Below, one piece after another: positions 54,720 to 63,243 of a stretch of 64,000 nt of DNA. The notes beneath the pieces were generated by a model that did not search any database, was not told the DNA's origin, and saw only the letters and a list, made by a program, of their open reading frames with translations. Positions within the stretch are counted from its first letter, which is position 1; each line of letters starts with the position of its first letter. The position numbers and the translations under genes are program-made. This DNA comes from an uncultured Sphingomonas sp. Its GTDB lineage: Bacteria; Pseudomonadota; Alphaproteobacteria; Sphingomonadales; Sphingomonadaceae. The stretch lies in assembly GCF_902806265.1 (NCBI RefSeq), contig NZ_CADCVZ010000054.1, positions 1 through 64,000 on the forward strand, given 5' to 3'.

Positions 54720-56474
54720 TCAAGCGAGGGCGGCGTCGTCGAGGTGCATCTCGGCTGCGGTGCCGCCGTTCCATTCGTCGCGCTTGATCGTGCCCGCTAG
54801 CCACCAGCGATGGTCGGACGCGGACGACAGCAGCGCCTGGCCCAGCGCCGTGTCGGCGGCGCGAAAGGCGATCCACTTAAAGCTGGCGCCGTCTTCGCCG
54901 CAGGCGAGGCCGCGGACATGGCCGTTGCCGACCACGCCGGTCTTGATGAGCCGCGCAGGGCCGGACGCCACGCGCGGACTGGGCCAGCCGGCGCCGTAGG
55001 GACCGGCGGAGTCGAGCGCATCGCACAGGCCCGCGGCCACTCCGCGCGGCGCGCACAGCGTGTCTATCAGCAGGGCGCGGCCGGCGCGGGCGCGCTCCAC
55101 GTCCGCGGCCAGGCGCTGGTGGAGGAAGGCGCGGAGCGGCTCCACGCCGTGCTGGGGCGCCGTGAGGCCCGCGGCCATGGCGTGGCCGCCGCCGGCGAGG
55201 AGCAGGCCGCTGTCCTTGGCCGCGAGCACCGCAGCGCCGAGGTCGACGCCGGAGATCGAGCGACCCGAGCCCTTGCCGGTACCGTCCTCCACCTCGGCCA
55301 CTACGATGGCCGGGCGACCGAACCGCTCCTTGAGGCGGCTGGCGACGATGCCGATCACGCCGGGGTGCCAGCCGGGGGCGGAGACCAAGATCAGGGGTGC
55401 ATCTGCCTGTTGTTCCGCCTGCTCCCCGGCATGCTCCAGCACCAGCATCTCGATGGCGCGGCGCTCTTCGTTGAGCCGGTCGAGCTCGGCGGCGAGCGCG
55501 CGGGCCTCCTCCGGGCAGTCAGTGGTCAGCAGACGGACGCCGAGGTCGGCCTGCCCGACGCGCCCGCCGGCGTTGATCCGCGGCCCAAGCGCGAAGCCGA
55601 GGTCGCGGCAGCTAGGCGCCTTGACCAGCCGGGCGGCCTCTGCGAGCGCGGCCAGGCCGAGGTTCTGGCGGCCGGCCATGACCTTCAGCCCTTGGGTGAC
55701 GAAGGCGCGATTGAGCGAGTGGAGCTTGGCCACGTCGGCCACCGTGCCGAGCGCCACTAGGTCGAGCAGGTCGATGAGCTTGGGTTCGGGCGTGCCGCCC
55801 CCGAAGCGGCCGCGGCGGCGGAGCTCGCGCAACAGGGCGACGCCGAGCAGGAAGGCCATGCCGACCGCCGCGACATGGCCGTGGGCGGCCCCAAGCGCAT
55901 CCTCGTCCAGCCGGTTGGGATTGACCAGCGCGTGGCACAAGGGGAGGGCGGAGGCGCATTGGTGATGGTCGATGACGACTACGTCGAGGCCTACGCGATG
56001 CGCCGCCTCAAGCGCTTCGAACGCCTGCGCGCCGCAGTCCACCGTGACCACTAGGTCGGCCCCGCGTTCCTTCAGCCCAACCAGCGCCGCGCCCGACGGG
56101 CCGTAGCCTTCCATCAGCCGGTCAGGGATGTAGGTGATCGGTTGCACGCCCAGCCGGCGCAGCAGCAGCACCAGCAGCGCCGAGCTGGTCGCGCCGTCCA
56201 CGTCGTAGTCGCCGAAGATCGCGATCGTCTCGCCGCGCTCCACTGCGTCCGCGACCCGCGCGGCGGCCTTGTCCATGTCGCGAAATGCCGACGGGTCGGG
56301 CAGGAAGTCGCGGATGGTTGGGGCGCGGTGGCGGGCGAGGTCGTCCCGCTCAACCCCGCGGGCGAGCAGCAGCTCGTCGAGCAGGGCGTCGCCCGTCAGC
56401 TCGCCATCCTGCGACCGCCGCCAGCGCCACGGCTGACCGCTGATCGAACTCTCCACCCCTAACGCCACGCTCAT
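54720..56474 (-). CDS. recJ: Single-stranded-DNA exonuclease RecJ
   Basis: 584 residues of the DHH phosphoesterase superfamily. Motif I IAIFGDYDVDGATS (Asp89, Asp91, Asp93), motif III VVVIDHHQ (Asp169-His170-His171), VNPNR, DLVALGTVADV, and the DHHA1 motif GGGHAMAAG. Degrades single-stranded DNA 5' to 3' in recombination and mismatch repair. Start overlaps the upstream PH-domain gene stop (ATGA). Confidence 0.95.
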   Translation of the reverse strand: MSVALGVESSISGQPWRWRRSQDGELTGDALLDELLLARGVERDDLARHRAPTIRDFLPDPSAFRDMDKAAARVADAVERGETIAIFGDYDVDGATSSALLVLLLRRLGVQPITYIPDRLMEGYGPSGAALVGLKERGADLVVTVDCGAQAFEALEAAHRVGLDVVVIDHHQCASALPLCHALVNPNRLDEDALGAAHGHVAAVGMAFLLGVALLRELRRRGRFGGGTPEPKLIDLLDLVALGTVADVAKLHSLNRAFVTQGLKVMAGRQNLGLAALAEAARLVKAPSCRDLGFALGPRINAGGRVGQADLGVRLLTTDCPEEARALAAELDRLNEERRAIEMLVLEHAGEQAEQQADAPLILVSAPGWHPGVIGIVASRLKERFGRPAIVVAEVEDGTGKGSGRSISGVDLGAAVLAAKDSGLLLAGGGHAMAAGLTAPQHGVEPLRAFLHQRLAADVERARAGRALLIDTLCAPRGVAAGLCDALDSAGPYGAGWPSPRVASGPARLIKTGVVGNGHVRGLACGEDGASFKWIAFRAADTALGQALLSSASDHRWWLAGTIKRDEWNGGTAAEMHLDDAALA

Positions 56475-57946
56475 GCGAAGCGAGATAGCAAAGCGTTGCG
56501 CACCTGACTCGCTTTTTCGCGCGGGAGCGACGGAATGACGTGGGCGGAAAAGCCGCTGCCGCCGGCGACCCCGATGCGGATGCCGGCAGTGCCGAAGCGC
56601 CGGCCGATGAAGTTCTCGGTCAAGTCCACGCTCTGCACGCTCTGCAGGGGCAGAAGCAGGGTGCGCCGCTGCCACCAGCCCCCGCGCACCAGCAGTTGGT
56701 CGTCGCCGAGCGCAAAGGCCGTGCGCCGCCAGCCCAGCCAGCGCGCCGCCACCACCAGCCCGAGGAGGGCGAGGGTGAGCAGGCCGAGCGGCGCCAGGAC
56801 GGCGGCCTGCACGAGTGCGATCAGCAGCACGGGGAGCAGCGCCAGGCAAAAGGTCCAGACATAGGCCTTGGAGACCGGCTGCAGCGGACCTTGCGGCAGC
56901 TGCCAGCCGAGCTCGGCCAGGATCGGCTGCAGTTCTTCGTCCCTGGCGAGCGGGGCGACCTGGTGATCGCCGCCGCCGCCTTGGTCCTGCGCCAGGCTCT
57001 GCAGCTTGAGCTCGCGCCAGCCGAACCGTTCCCGCACGGGTCCGGTCAGGATCAGCGCGGCCTGCACCCGCCGCAGCGGCAGGGTGACGTCGGTCAGGGT
57101 GAACAGGCCGCGGCGACGGCGGAGGCCGGTGCCGGTGCGGTCGAGGCGGAAGCGGAAGTCGCGGGCGAGCGTCCGGGCGATGCCGGTCAGCAGACCGACC
57201 AGCACCAGCAGCAGCAGTCCTGCGAACGCTGCGCCGAACCGGTGGTCCTGCACGAAGCCGGTGAGCGGTCCGGCGTTGGCCAGCAGGTCGGTCCAGAACT
57301 GCCGCTCGAACGGCTCAAAACCGATCACGTCGCCCATGGTCTGGGTCAGGCCGAACAGGCCGGCAAAGATCGCCAGCGAGAAGTTGAACACGCCGGCGGT
57401 GAGGACGCGGCGGAGGTCCATGGCGAACAGCGGCCGCGCGTCCTCGGCGGCGTCGGTGCCAACCGCGGCAGGGGCCTGGCCGCGCCGCGCGCGGACATGG
57501 TCGCGCAAGGCATGAGCACGGGCGACGGCGATGCCGTTCAACGCGCCCTCCTCCTTGCTGCCGCCCGAGGCGCCCGTGTCGAAGGTCACGCTGGCCAGGC
57601 CTAGCAGCCGCTGCAGCGGCCCTTGGGTAATGTCGACGTCCTGAACCCGGTCGAACGGGATTGAGCGGTGCGTTCGGCTGATGAGGCCGCTGTCGATGCG
57701 GAGTTCGTCCGTACCCACCCGAAAGGTGAAGCGGCGCCAGTAGACGAGCAGGCTGACGATCGCGCCCGCGAGTAGCAGCGCCCCCAGGATCAGTGCCGTA
57801 TCGAGGCGGCCAGTCGCGGCGAGATAGCCGATGCCCGCGTAGCCGCCGGCCACGCCGCGCAGGCTGCCGCCGAGCCCGGACAGGAGCATAAGTGGGTGGA
57901 GGCGCTCGGGTGGCGCTTCGTCGGCGCTCAGCGCCACTTCGGTCAT
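56471..57946 (-). CDS. PH-domain membrane protein (YdbT-like)
   Basis: 491 residues. Three bacterial PH-like (bPH2) modules, with TFRVGTDELRIDSGLISRTH and FRLDRTGTGLRRRRGLFT as clear examples (RxGxxxR pattern). They are separated by pairs of transmembrane segments (LILGALLLAGAIVSLLVYW, LLLLVLVGLLTGIA, ALLPVLLIALVQAAVLAPLG). Same domain layout as Bacillus YdbT, whose role is poorly defined. Coupled to YdbS-like gene upstream and recJ downstream by 4-base overlaps. Confidence 0.85.
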   Translation of the reverse strand: MTEVALSADEAPPERLHPLMLLSGLGGSLRGVAGGYAGIGYLAATGRLDTALILGALLLAGAIVSLLVYWRRFTFRVGTDELRIDSGLISRTHRSIPFDRVQDVDITQGPLQRLLGLASVTFDTGASGGSKEEGALNGIAVARAHALRDHVRARRGQAPAAVGTDAAEDARPLFAMDLRRVLTAGVFNFSLAIFAGLFGLTQTMGDVIGFEPFERQFWTDLLANAGPLTGFVQDHRFGAAFAGLLLLVLVGLLTGIARTLARDFRFRLDRTGTGLRRRRGLFTLTDVTLPLRRVQAALILTGPVRERFGWRELKLQSLAQDQGGGGDHQVAPLARDEELQPILAELGWQLPQGPLQPVSKAYVWTFCLALLPVLLIALVQAAVLAPLGLLTLALLGLVVAARWLGWRRTAFALGDDQLLVRGGWWQRRTLLLPLQSVQSVDLTENFIGRRFGTAGIRIGVAGGSGFSAHVIPSLPREKASQVRNALLSRFA

Positions 57947-58428
57947 TCGAGGTCCGAGCGGATGTGGCCGCGGATGAGCTCGCGGATCTCGCCCGCGCGC
58001 TCCGGCGAAAGGCCGGGTAGGGTGACGATGCTGTTGTGGGTGCCGGCGGTGTGCACCACCAGCGTGGCAGTGCCGAACAGCTTGTCCCACGGCCCGCGGG
58101 TCACGTCGATGTGCTGCACCCGGACGAACGGCACGATCGTGTCCGTGTGGAACAGCCAGCCGCGCAGCACCTGCAGCAGTGTCGGGTGCAGCCCATAGCG
58201 GAGCCGCTGCCAGATGCGCGGCGGCGCGGCGGCGGTGGAGATCAGCGCGAACAGCCCGATTGCGACCGGCAAAGCGCCCTGGATCGCCCACCCGTCCAGC
58301 AGCGCCCTGTCCAGAACCGTTGCCCCGATCACCAGCGGCAGCCAGCCGAGCAGCGTTCGCACGCGGATCACCTGCACATAGCCGCGCTCAACGTGCTGGA
58401 AGTGCTCGCTCTCCGGCTCAGCTGTCAT
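57943..58428 (-). CDS. PH-domain membrane protein (YdbS-like)
   Basis: 161 residues with two transmembrane segments near the N-terminus (LLGWLPLVIGATVLDRALL, LPVAIGLFALISTAA) and one PH-like module (LHPTLLQVLRGWLFHTDTIV, followed by PFVRVQHIDVTRGPWDK). Matches YdbS, the usual partner of YdbT. Starts the ydbS-ydbT-recJ coupled trio, 30 bp after glpX. Confidence 0.85.
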   Translation of the reverse strand: MTAEPESEHFQHVERGYVQVIRVRTLLGWLPLVIGATVLDRALLDGWAIQGALPVAIGLFALISTAAAPPRIWQRLRYGLHPTLLQVLRGWLFHTDTIVPFVRVQHIDVTRGPWDKLFGTATLVVHTAGTHNSIVTLPGLSPERAGEIRELIRGHIRSDLE

Positions 58429-58458
58429 AGACGAACAATACAGCTGGGCGGTCGCGGT

Positions 58459-59439
58459 TCAAGCCTTGAGGTTGCGATGCTCGCCGCGCACCCGGCGCAC
58501 CGTGCCGGAGCTCGCGCGCATGACGATGCTCTCGGTGGTGACCAGGTCCTTGCGCCGCTTCACCCCGTCCAGCAGCGAGCCGTCGGTCACGCCGGTCGCG
58601 GCGAAGATGCAGTCGCCCTTGGCCATGTCCTCTAAGCGGTAGATGCGGTCGAGGTCCTCGATGCCCCAGCGCCGCGCGCGGCCGCGCTCGTCGTCGTTGC
58701 GGAACAGGAGCCGCCCCTGGATTTGCCCGCCGACGCAGCGCAGGGCCGCGGCCGCGAGCACGCCTTCCGGAGCGCCGCCTGAGCCCATGTAGACGTCGAC
58801 CGTGGTGTCGGGATCGGTGACCGCGATCACCCCGGCGACGTCGCCGTCGGGGATCAGCTGGATGCCGCAGCCCAGGCTCCGCAGCTCGGCGATCAGCTCG
58901 GCATGGCGTGGGCGGTCGAGCACGCAGGCGATGATCTCGCCCGGCTCCACGCCCTTGGCCGAGGCAATCGCGCGGACGTTCTCGCTGGGGGAGCGGGCGA
59001 GGTCGATGGTGCCGTCGGGATAGCCCGGGCCGATCGCCAGCTTTTGCATGTACACGTCGGGCGCATTGAGGAGGCAGCCCTGCTCGGCGATCGCCAGCAC
59101 CGCCAACGCGTTGGGACCGGCCTTGGCGGTGATGGTGGTGCCTTCGAGCGGATCGAGCGCGATGTCGATGCCGGGGCCTTGGCCGGTGCCGACCTTTTCG
59201 CCGATGAACAGCATGGGCGCTTCGTCGCGCTCGCCTTCGCCGATCACCACCGTGCCGTCCATCGGCAGCTCGTTCAGCGCCGCGCGCATGGCCTCCACCG
59301 CAGCATGATCCGCCGCCTTCTCGTCGCCCCGCCCGATCAGCGCCGAGGCGGCCACGGCGGCGGCTTCGGTGACGCGGACCATTTCCAGCACAAGGACGCG
59401 GTCGAGCAGGGTGCTGGCGATGGGATTGGCGTTGGTCAT
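58459..59439 (-). CDS. glpX: Class II fructose-1,6-bisphosphatase GlpX
   Basis: 326 residues. Lithium-sensitive phosphatase fold with GEGERDEAPM (67-76), DPLEGT (96-101) and GSGGAPEGVLAAAA. Removes the 1-phosphate of fructose-1,6-bisphosphate in gluconeogenesis. GGAG ribosome-binding site precedes ATG 59439. Upstream open frame continues but is not family-like. Divergent from a lipoprotein gene. Confidence 0.95.
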   Translation of the reverse strand: MTNANPIASTLLDRVLVLEMVRVTEAAAVAASALIGRGDEKAADHAAVEAMRAALNELPMDGTVVIGEGERDEAPMLFIGEKVGTGQGPGIDIALDPLEGTTITAKAGPNALAVLAIAEQGCLLNAPDVYMQKLAIGPGYPDGTIDLARSPSENVRAIASAKGVEPGEIIACVLDRPRHAELIAELRSLGCGIQLIPDGDVAGVIAVTDPDTTVDVYMGSGGAPEGVLAAAALRCVGGQIQGRLLFRNDDERGRARRWGIEDLDRIYRLEDMAKGDCIFAATGVTDGSLLDGVKRRKDLVTTESIVMRASSGTVRRVRGEHRNLKA

Positions 59440-59516
59440 GGGTGCTCCGCTGTTGATTGTGGGGGCGATTAGGCGGCGGCTCGGCTCCTGTCGAGGGATG
59501 GCGCGTTGGGAGGCGC

Positions 59517-59966
59517 ATGAAGATCCTTCCCATGCTGCCAGCGCTGGCCCTCTTGCTGGCCGGGTGCGGCGGACCCGATAAATATGCCGAGAACGCCGCC
59601 ACACCCGACCTTGCGATGGCCAGCGAAACCCCGGGCGACTGGTCGCAACTCCGGCCGATGATCGGCCAAACACCCGACGAGAGTGGGCTGCTGCGCGAGC
59701 GGAGCCCGATCAGCGTTGACCTCAATGCGCTACTTGGGCCGGATGCCGAACGCTTCCGCACGGCGATGGCGGGTGCAAGCCCGCTCCTGTCGGACGGAGC
59801 GGCGCTGGTCACGATCAGCCCATCGCGGCAGGCCTATCTCGCGATCGTACCCGCGGATCATGCGCTTCATGTCGGTCTTCGCGACGAGACGGGCTGGCGG
59901 AACTACCGCACGCCGGGCGCCGACTCCAGCTTGCCCGCGCAGGTCCGGGCGCTGTTGTCGCGCTAG
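59517..59966 (+). CDS. Putative lipoprotein
   Basis: 149 residues, signal peptide with lipobox LLAGC (Cys17), preceded by GGGAGG as ribosome-binding site. The mature domain has no family I can name; it ends in a compact C-terminal region with ALVTISPSRQAYLAIVP and HVGLRDETGWRNYR. Convergent with the DUF2721 gene, which it overlaps by 4 bp. Confidence 0.75.
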   Translation: MKILPMLPALALLLAGCGGPDKYAENAATPDLAMASETPGDWSQLRPMIGQTPDESGLLRERSPISVDLNALLGPDAERFRTAMAGASPLLSDGAALVTISPSRQAYLAIVPADHALHVGLRDETGWRNYRTPGADSSLPAQVRALLSR

Positions 59967-60442
59967 TCGCCGGCGGGCTCGTCCACCTGGTGCTGCAGGA
60001 TGGCTGGGCGGATGCGGACGGCGCGGCTGCCCAGGCGGGTTTCCACCAGGAACACCGCGAAGCCCAGCGCCAGGCTGACCATCGAGGCGATGAACAGCAG
60101 GGCGATCGCGGTTCCGACGTGCGCCCCGGTCAGTCCGCCCGCGAACAGCAGGACTACCACCGCGCAGGTCAGCACCGCCGACAGCACCGACAGGAAGATC
60201 GCGCGGCTGACCAGAGCCATGCGGCGGTCGAGGATGCGGATCTCGCCCAGCGCCCGGTCATGCTCCTCGCCCCGGCTTTCGAGCACCCGCGTTTCCATGC
60301 CGCGTGCCCGGTCCACGATTCGGGCCAGCCGCAGCGCGCAGACGTTGAGGAACGCGCCGACGCCGGCGAGCAGGAACACGGGCGCCACTGCCAGTTGGAT
60401 GACCTGGGCGACGAGCGCCGCGGAGTCGGTAGCCGCAAACAT
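59963..60442 (-). CDS. DUF2721 membrane protein
   Basis: 159 residues with three hydrophobic segments (LVAQVIQLAVAPVFLLAGVG, FLSVLSAVLTCAVVVLLFAG, ALLFIASMVSLALGFAVFL) and a charged cytoplasmic loop with RIVDRARGMETR. Matches the DUF2721 family of uncharacterised inner-membrane proteins. Divergent from ubiA by 77 bp. Confidence 0.87.
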   Translation of the reverse strand: MFAATDSAALVAQVIQLAVAPVFLLAGVGAFLNVCALRLARIVDRARGMETRVLESRGEEHDRALGEIRILDRRMALVSRAIFLSVLSAVLTCAVVVLLFAGGLTGAHVGTAIALLFIASMVSLALGFAVFLVETRLGSRAVRIRPAILQHQVDEPAGD

Positions 60443-60519
60443 GCTCGCGCCTATGCCTCAGCCGCAGCGCGCCCGCTACCGCGGCAGACAAGGCGCACGG
60501 CGTGCGCTAGTCGAGCGGC

Positions 60520-61437
60520 ATGGATGCGGCGGCCGAGACGGTTCCGGACAGCGAGCGGCGCGGGCTGATCGGCGTGCTGCCCCAGCGGGTGCGGCCTTAC
60601 GCCTCCTTGATGCGGCTGGACCGGCCGATCGGGACCTGGCTGCTCTATTGGCCGTGCGCGTGGAGCGTTGCGCTGGCGGGCGTGTGGGGGCGATGGGACC
60701 TGTTCGCGTGGCTGCTGCTCGGAGCCTTCGCGATGCGCAGCGCCGGCTGCGTGTACAACGACATTGTCGACCGCGACCTCGACGTCAGGGTCGAGCGCAC
60801 CCGGCTGCGGCCGCTGGCGAGCGGGCGGGTGTCGCTGCGCTCGGCGTGGGTGCTGACCGGAGCCTTGTGCCTGATCGGGCTGATCGTGCTCCTGCAGCTG
60901 CCCTTGCCGGCGCAGCTGATCGCGCTCGGCAGCCTGCTGCTGGTCGCCGCCTATCCCTTCATGAAGCGGATCACCTGGTGGCCGCAGGCCTGGCTCGGAC
61001 TGGTGTTCAGCTGGGGCGCGCTGGTGGGCTGGCCGGCGGCGACCGGTGTGCTGGAGCTGCCGGCGGTGCTGCTGTGGCTGGGCAGCACCGCCTGGGTGGT
61101 CGGCTACGACACGCTGTACGCGATCCAGGACAAGGAGGACGATGCGCTGGTCGGGGTGAAGTCGTCCGCGCGGCGGCTGGGCGCGCGCGCCGCGCTCGGG
61201 GTAGGCGTTTGCTATGGGTTGGCGCTGCTCGGCTGGGGCGCGGCCATCTGGAGCGTGCGACCCGAATGGCTGGCCCTGCTGGCGCTGCTCCCGGCCGCGA
61301 TGCAGCTGCTGGGCCAGGCTTTCCGCACCGACCCGGACGACGGCGCGCTGGCGCTGCGGCTGTTCCGTTCCAACCGCCTCGCAGGGCTGCTGGTGTTCGC
61401 AGCGATGCTGGTCGTGGGGTTGAGCGCCGCGCCCTAG
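60520..61437 (+). CDS. ubiA: 4-hydroxybenzoate polyprenyltransferase
   Basis: 305 residues, integral-membrane prenyltransferase with eight to nine helices. First aspartate-rich motif NDIVDRDLD (80-88) and second DTLYAIQDKEDD bind the prenyl diphosphate magnesium; RLDRPIGTWLLYWP is family-typical. Attaches the polyprenyl tail to 4-hydroxybenzoate in ubiquinone synthesis. pmbA/tldE follows in the same direction. Confidence 0.95.
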   Translation: MDAAAETVPDSERRGLIGVLPQRVRPYASLMRLDRPIGTWLLYWPCAWSVALAGVWGRWDLFAWLLLGAFAMRSAGCVYNDIVDRDLDVRVERTRLRPLASGRVSLRSAWVLTGALCLIGLIVLLQLPLPAQLIALGSLLLVAAYPFMKRITWWPQAWLGLVFSWGALVGWPAATGVLELPAVLLWLGSTAWVVGYDTLYAIQDKEDDALVGVKSSARRLGARAALGVGVCYGLALLGWGAAIWSVRPEWLALLALLPAAMQLLGQAFRTDPDDGALALRLFRSNRLAGLLVFAAMLVVGLSAAP

Positions 61438-61453
61438 GCGCTACAGCGCGGCC

Positions 61454-62800
61454 ATGCTGACCACCGACCAAGCCCGCGACATCGCCGTTCGGATTGTCGA
61501 GCAGGCGCAGGCCGCGGGCGCTACCGCCGCCGACGCCATGCTGATCGCCGACCGGTCGAGCAGCGTATCTGTGCGCCTCGGCGAGCTGGAAGACGTCAGC
61601 CGCTCGGAAGGGCAGGAGATCGGCCTGCGCGTATTTGACGGGCAGCGTTCGGCCACCATTTCCTCCTCGGACCTGTCGAGCGAGGCCTTGGCGACGCTGG
61701 TCGAGCGGGCGCTGGCCATGGCGCGGGAGGCGCCCGAGGACCCGTTTTCGGGCCTGGCGCCGCCTGAACTGCTGTTGCGGGAGCCGCCGCCCGAGCTCGA
61801 CTCGTTCGATGGGGAGGAGCCCGAGCCTGCAGCGCTCCGCGCCAGGGCGCTGACAGCGGAGGAAGCGGCGCGGGCGGTGCCGGGCGTGGCCAACTCGAAC
61901 GGCGCGTCGGCCTCAACGTCGGCGTCGACCGTTGCGCTCGCCACTTCCGGCGGGTTCGCGGGGGCGTACCGGGCGTCTGGGTTTAGCAACTCGGCCAGCG
62001 TGGTCGCCGGCGCGGGCGGAACCATGCAGCGCGACTATGCCTACCATAGCGCGCGCCACCTATCCGACCTGGAGGAAGCGGAGGCGATCGGCCGACGGGC
62101 CGGGGAACGTGCGGCCGCGCGGGTCGATCCCGTGAAGCCGGAACCCGGACGCTACCCGATTATCTTCGACCCGCGCGTCGCGACTTCGCTGCTGGGCCAC
62201 ATGGTCGGTGCGATCACCGGCAGCGGCATCGCCCGTGGCACGAGCTTTCTGCTCGGCAAGCTCGGCGAGCGGGTGTTCGCGCCGGGATTGATCATCCGCG
62301 ACGATCCGCATCGACTGCGGGGCTTGCGCTCGCGTCCGTTCGACGGGGAAGGGCTGCCCGCCCGCCCGCTCGACCTGATCGCGGACGGCGTGCTTCAAAC
62401 CTGGCTGGCGGAGAGTGCGGCCGCGCGGCAGCTGGGGATCGCGCCGACGGGACATGCGGTGCGCGGCGTCGGCGGGGCGCCAGGCGCGGGGCCGAGCAAC
62501 CTGTCGCTCCAGCCCGGTCCGCGCAGCCGCGAGCAGCTGCTGGCGGCCTTTCCCCGCGCGATCCTATTGACCGAGCTGATCGGCCAGGGGGTGAACGGGG
62601 TCACCGGCGACTACTCGCGCGGCGCGGCAGGCTTCCTGGTCGAAGGCGGCGAGATCGGGCGGCCGGTGGCGGAGATCACCATTGCGTCCAACCTCATCGA
62701 GATGTTCAGGACGCTGGAGCCGGGAAGCGACCTCCACTACCGCCGCGGAGTGGATGCGCCGACGGTGCTGGTGCCGGAGATGACGGTGGCCGCGGGCTAG
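61454..62800 (+). CDS. pmbA: TldE/PmbA-family metalloprotease subunit
   Basis: 448 residues of the TldD/PmbA family. No HExxH motif, so it is the PmbA (TldE) subunit, which partners TldD and processes small peptide substrates such as microcin precursors and CcdA. Conserved: FDPRVATSLLGHMVGAITG, GIARGTSFLLGKLGERV, LTELIGQGVNGVTGDYSRGA and AEITIASNLIEMF. Overlaps the convergent CoA-binding protein gene by 4 bp. Confidence 0.92.
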   Translation: MLTTDQARDIAVRIVEQAQAAGATAADAMLIADRSSSVSVRLGELEDVSRSEGQEIGLRVFDGQRSATISSSDLSSEALATLVERALAMAREAPEDPFSGLAPPELLLREPPPELDSFDGEEPEPAALRARALTAEEAARAVPGVANSNGASASTSASTVALATSGGFAGAYRASGFSNSASVVAGAGGTMQRDYAYHSARHLSDLEEAEAIGRRAGERAAARVDPVKPEPGRYPIIFDPRVATSLLGHMVGAITGSGIARGTSFLLGKLGERVFAPGLIIRDDPHRLRGLRSRPFDGEGLPARPLDLIADGVLQTWLAESAAARQLGIAPTGHAVRGVGGAPGAGPSNLSLQPGPRSREQLLAAFPRAILLTELIGQGVNGVTGDYSRGAAGFLVEGGEIGRPVAEITIASNLIEMFRTLEPGSDLHYRRGVDAPTVLVPEMTVAAG

Positions 62801-63228
62801 TCCTGACGGGGGCCGATGCCGAGCCGCGCCGCATCGATCTTGATGCAGCGGTCCACCACCACCTGCAGCCCGGCGGCTTCGGCGCGGGCCGCCGCCTCGT
62901 CATTGATCACACCCAGCTGCATCCACACTGCCTTGGCACCGGCGGCGATCGCCTGGTCGACCGCTTCGCCGGCCTCTTCCGGCCGCCTGAAGATGTCGAC
63001 GATATCGATCGGCTCGCCGATCTGGCCGAGGTCGTGCCAGACATATTCGCCGACGATCCGCTCGCCGGTGATCCGCGGGTTGACCGGCAGCACGCGCCAG
63101 CCGCGGTCGGACAGGAACTGCATGACGCCGTAGGACGGGCGATTCGGGCGGTCGGACGCGCCCACCACCGCGATCGTCCGGGCGGAGGCGAGGAGGGTGG
63201 CGAGGTCTTCGTCTCGGGTCAGCGGCAT
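62797..63228 (-). CDS. CoA-binding protein (YccU-like)
   Basis: 143 residues, Rossmann-type CoA-binding domain: TIAVVGASDRPNRPSYGVMQ, VLPVNPRITGERI and VDIFRRPEEAGE with GAKAVWMQLGVIN. Members resemble the N-terminal domain of succinyl-CoA synthetase alpha; no catalytic function is established. Lies 15 bp downstream of apbC on the same strand, and may be co-transcribed. Confidence 0.88.
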   Translation of the reverse strand: MPLTRDEDLATLLASARTIAVVGASDRPNRPSYGVMQFLSDRGWRVLPVNPRITGERIVGEYVWHDLGQIGEPIDIVDIFRRPEEAGEAVDQAIAAGAKAVWMQLGVINDEAAARAEAAGLQVVVDRCIKIDAARLGIGPRQD

Positions 63229-63243
63229 GAGGTCAACAACCCT

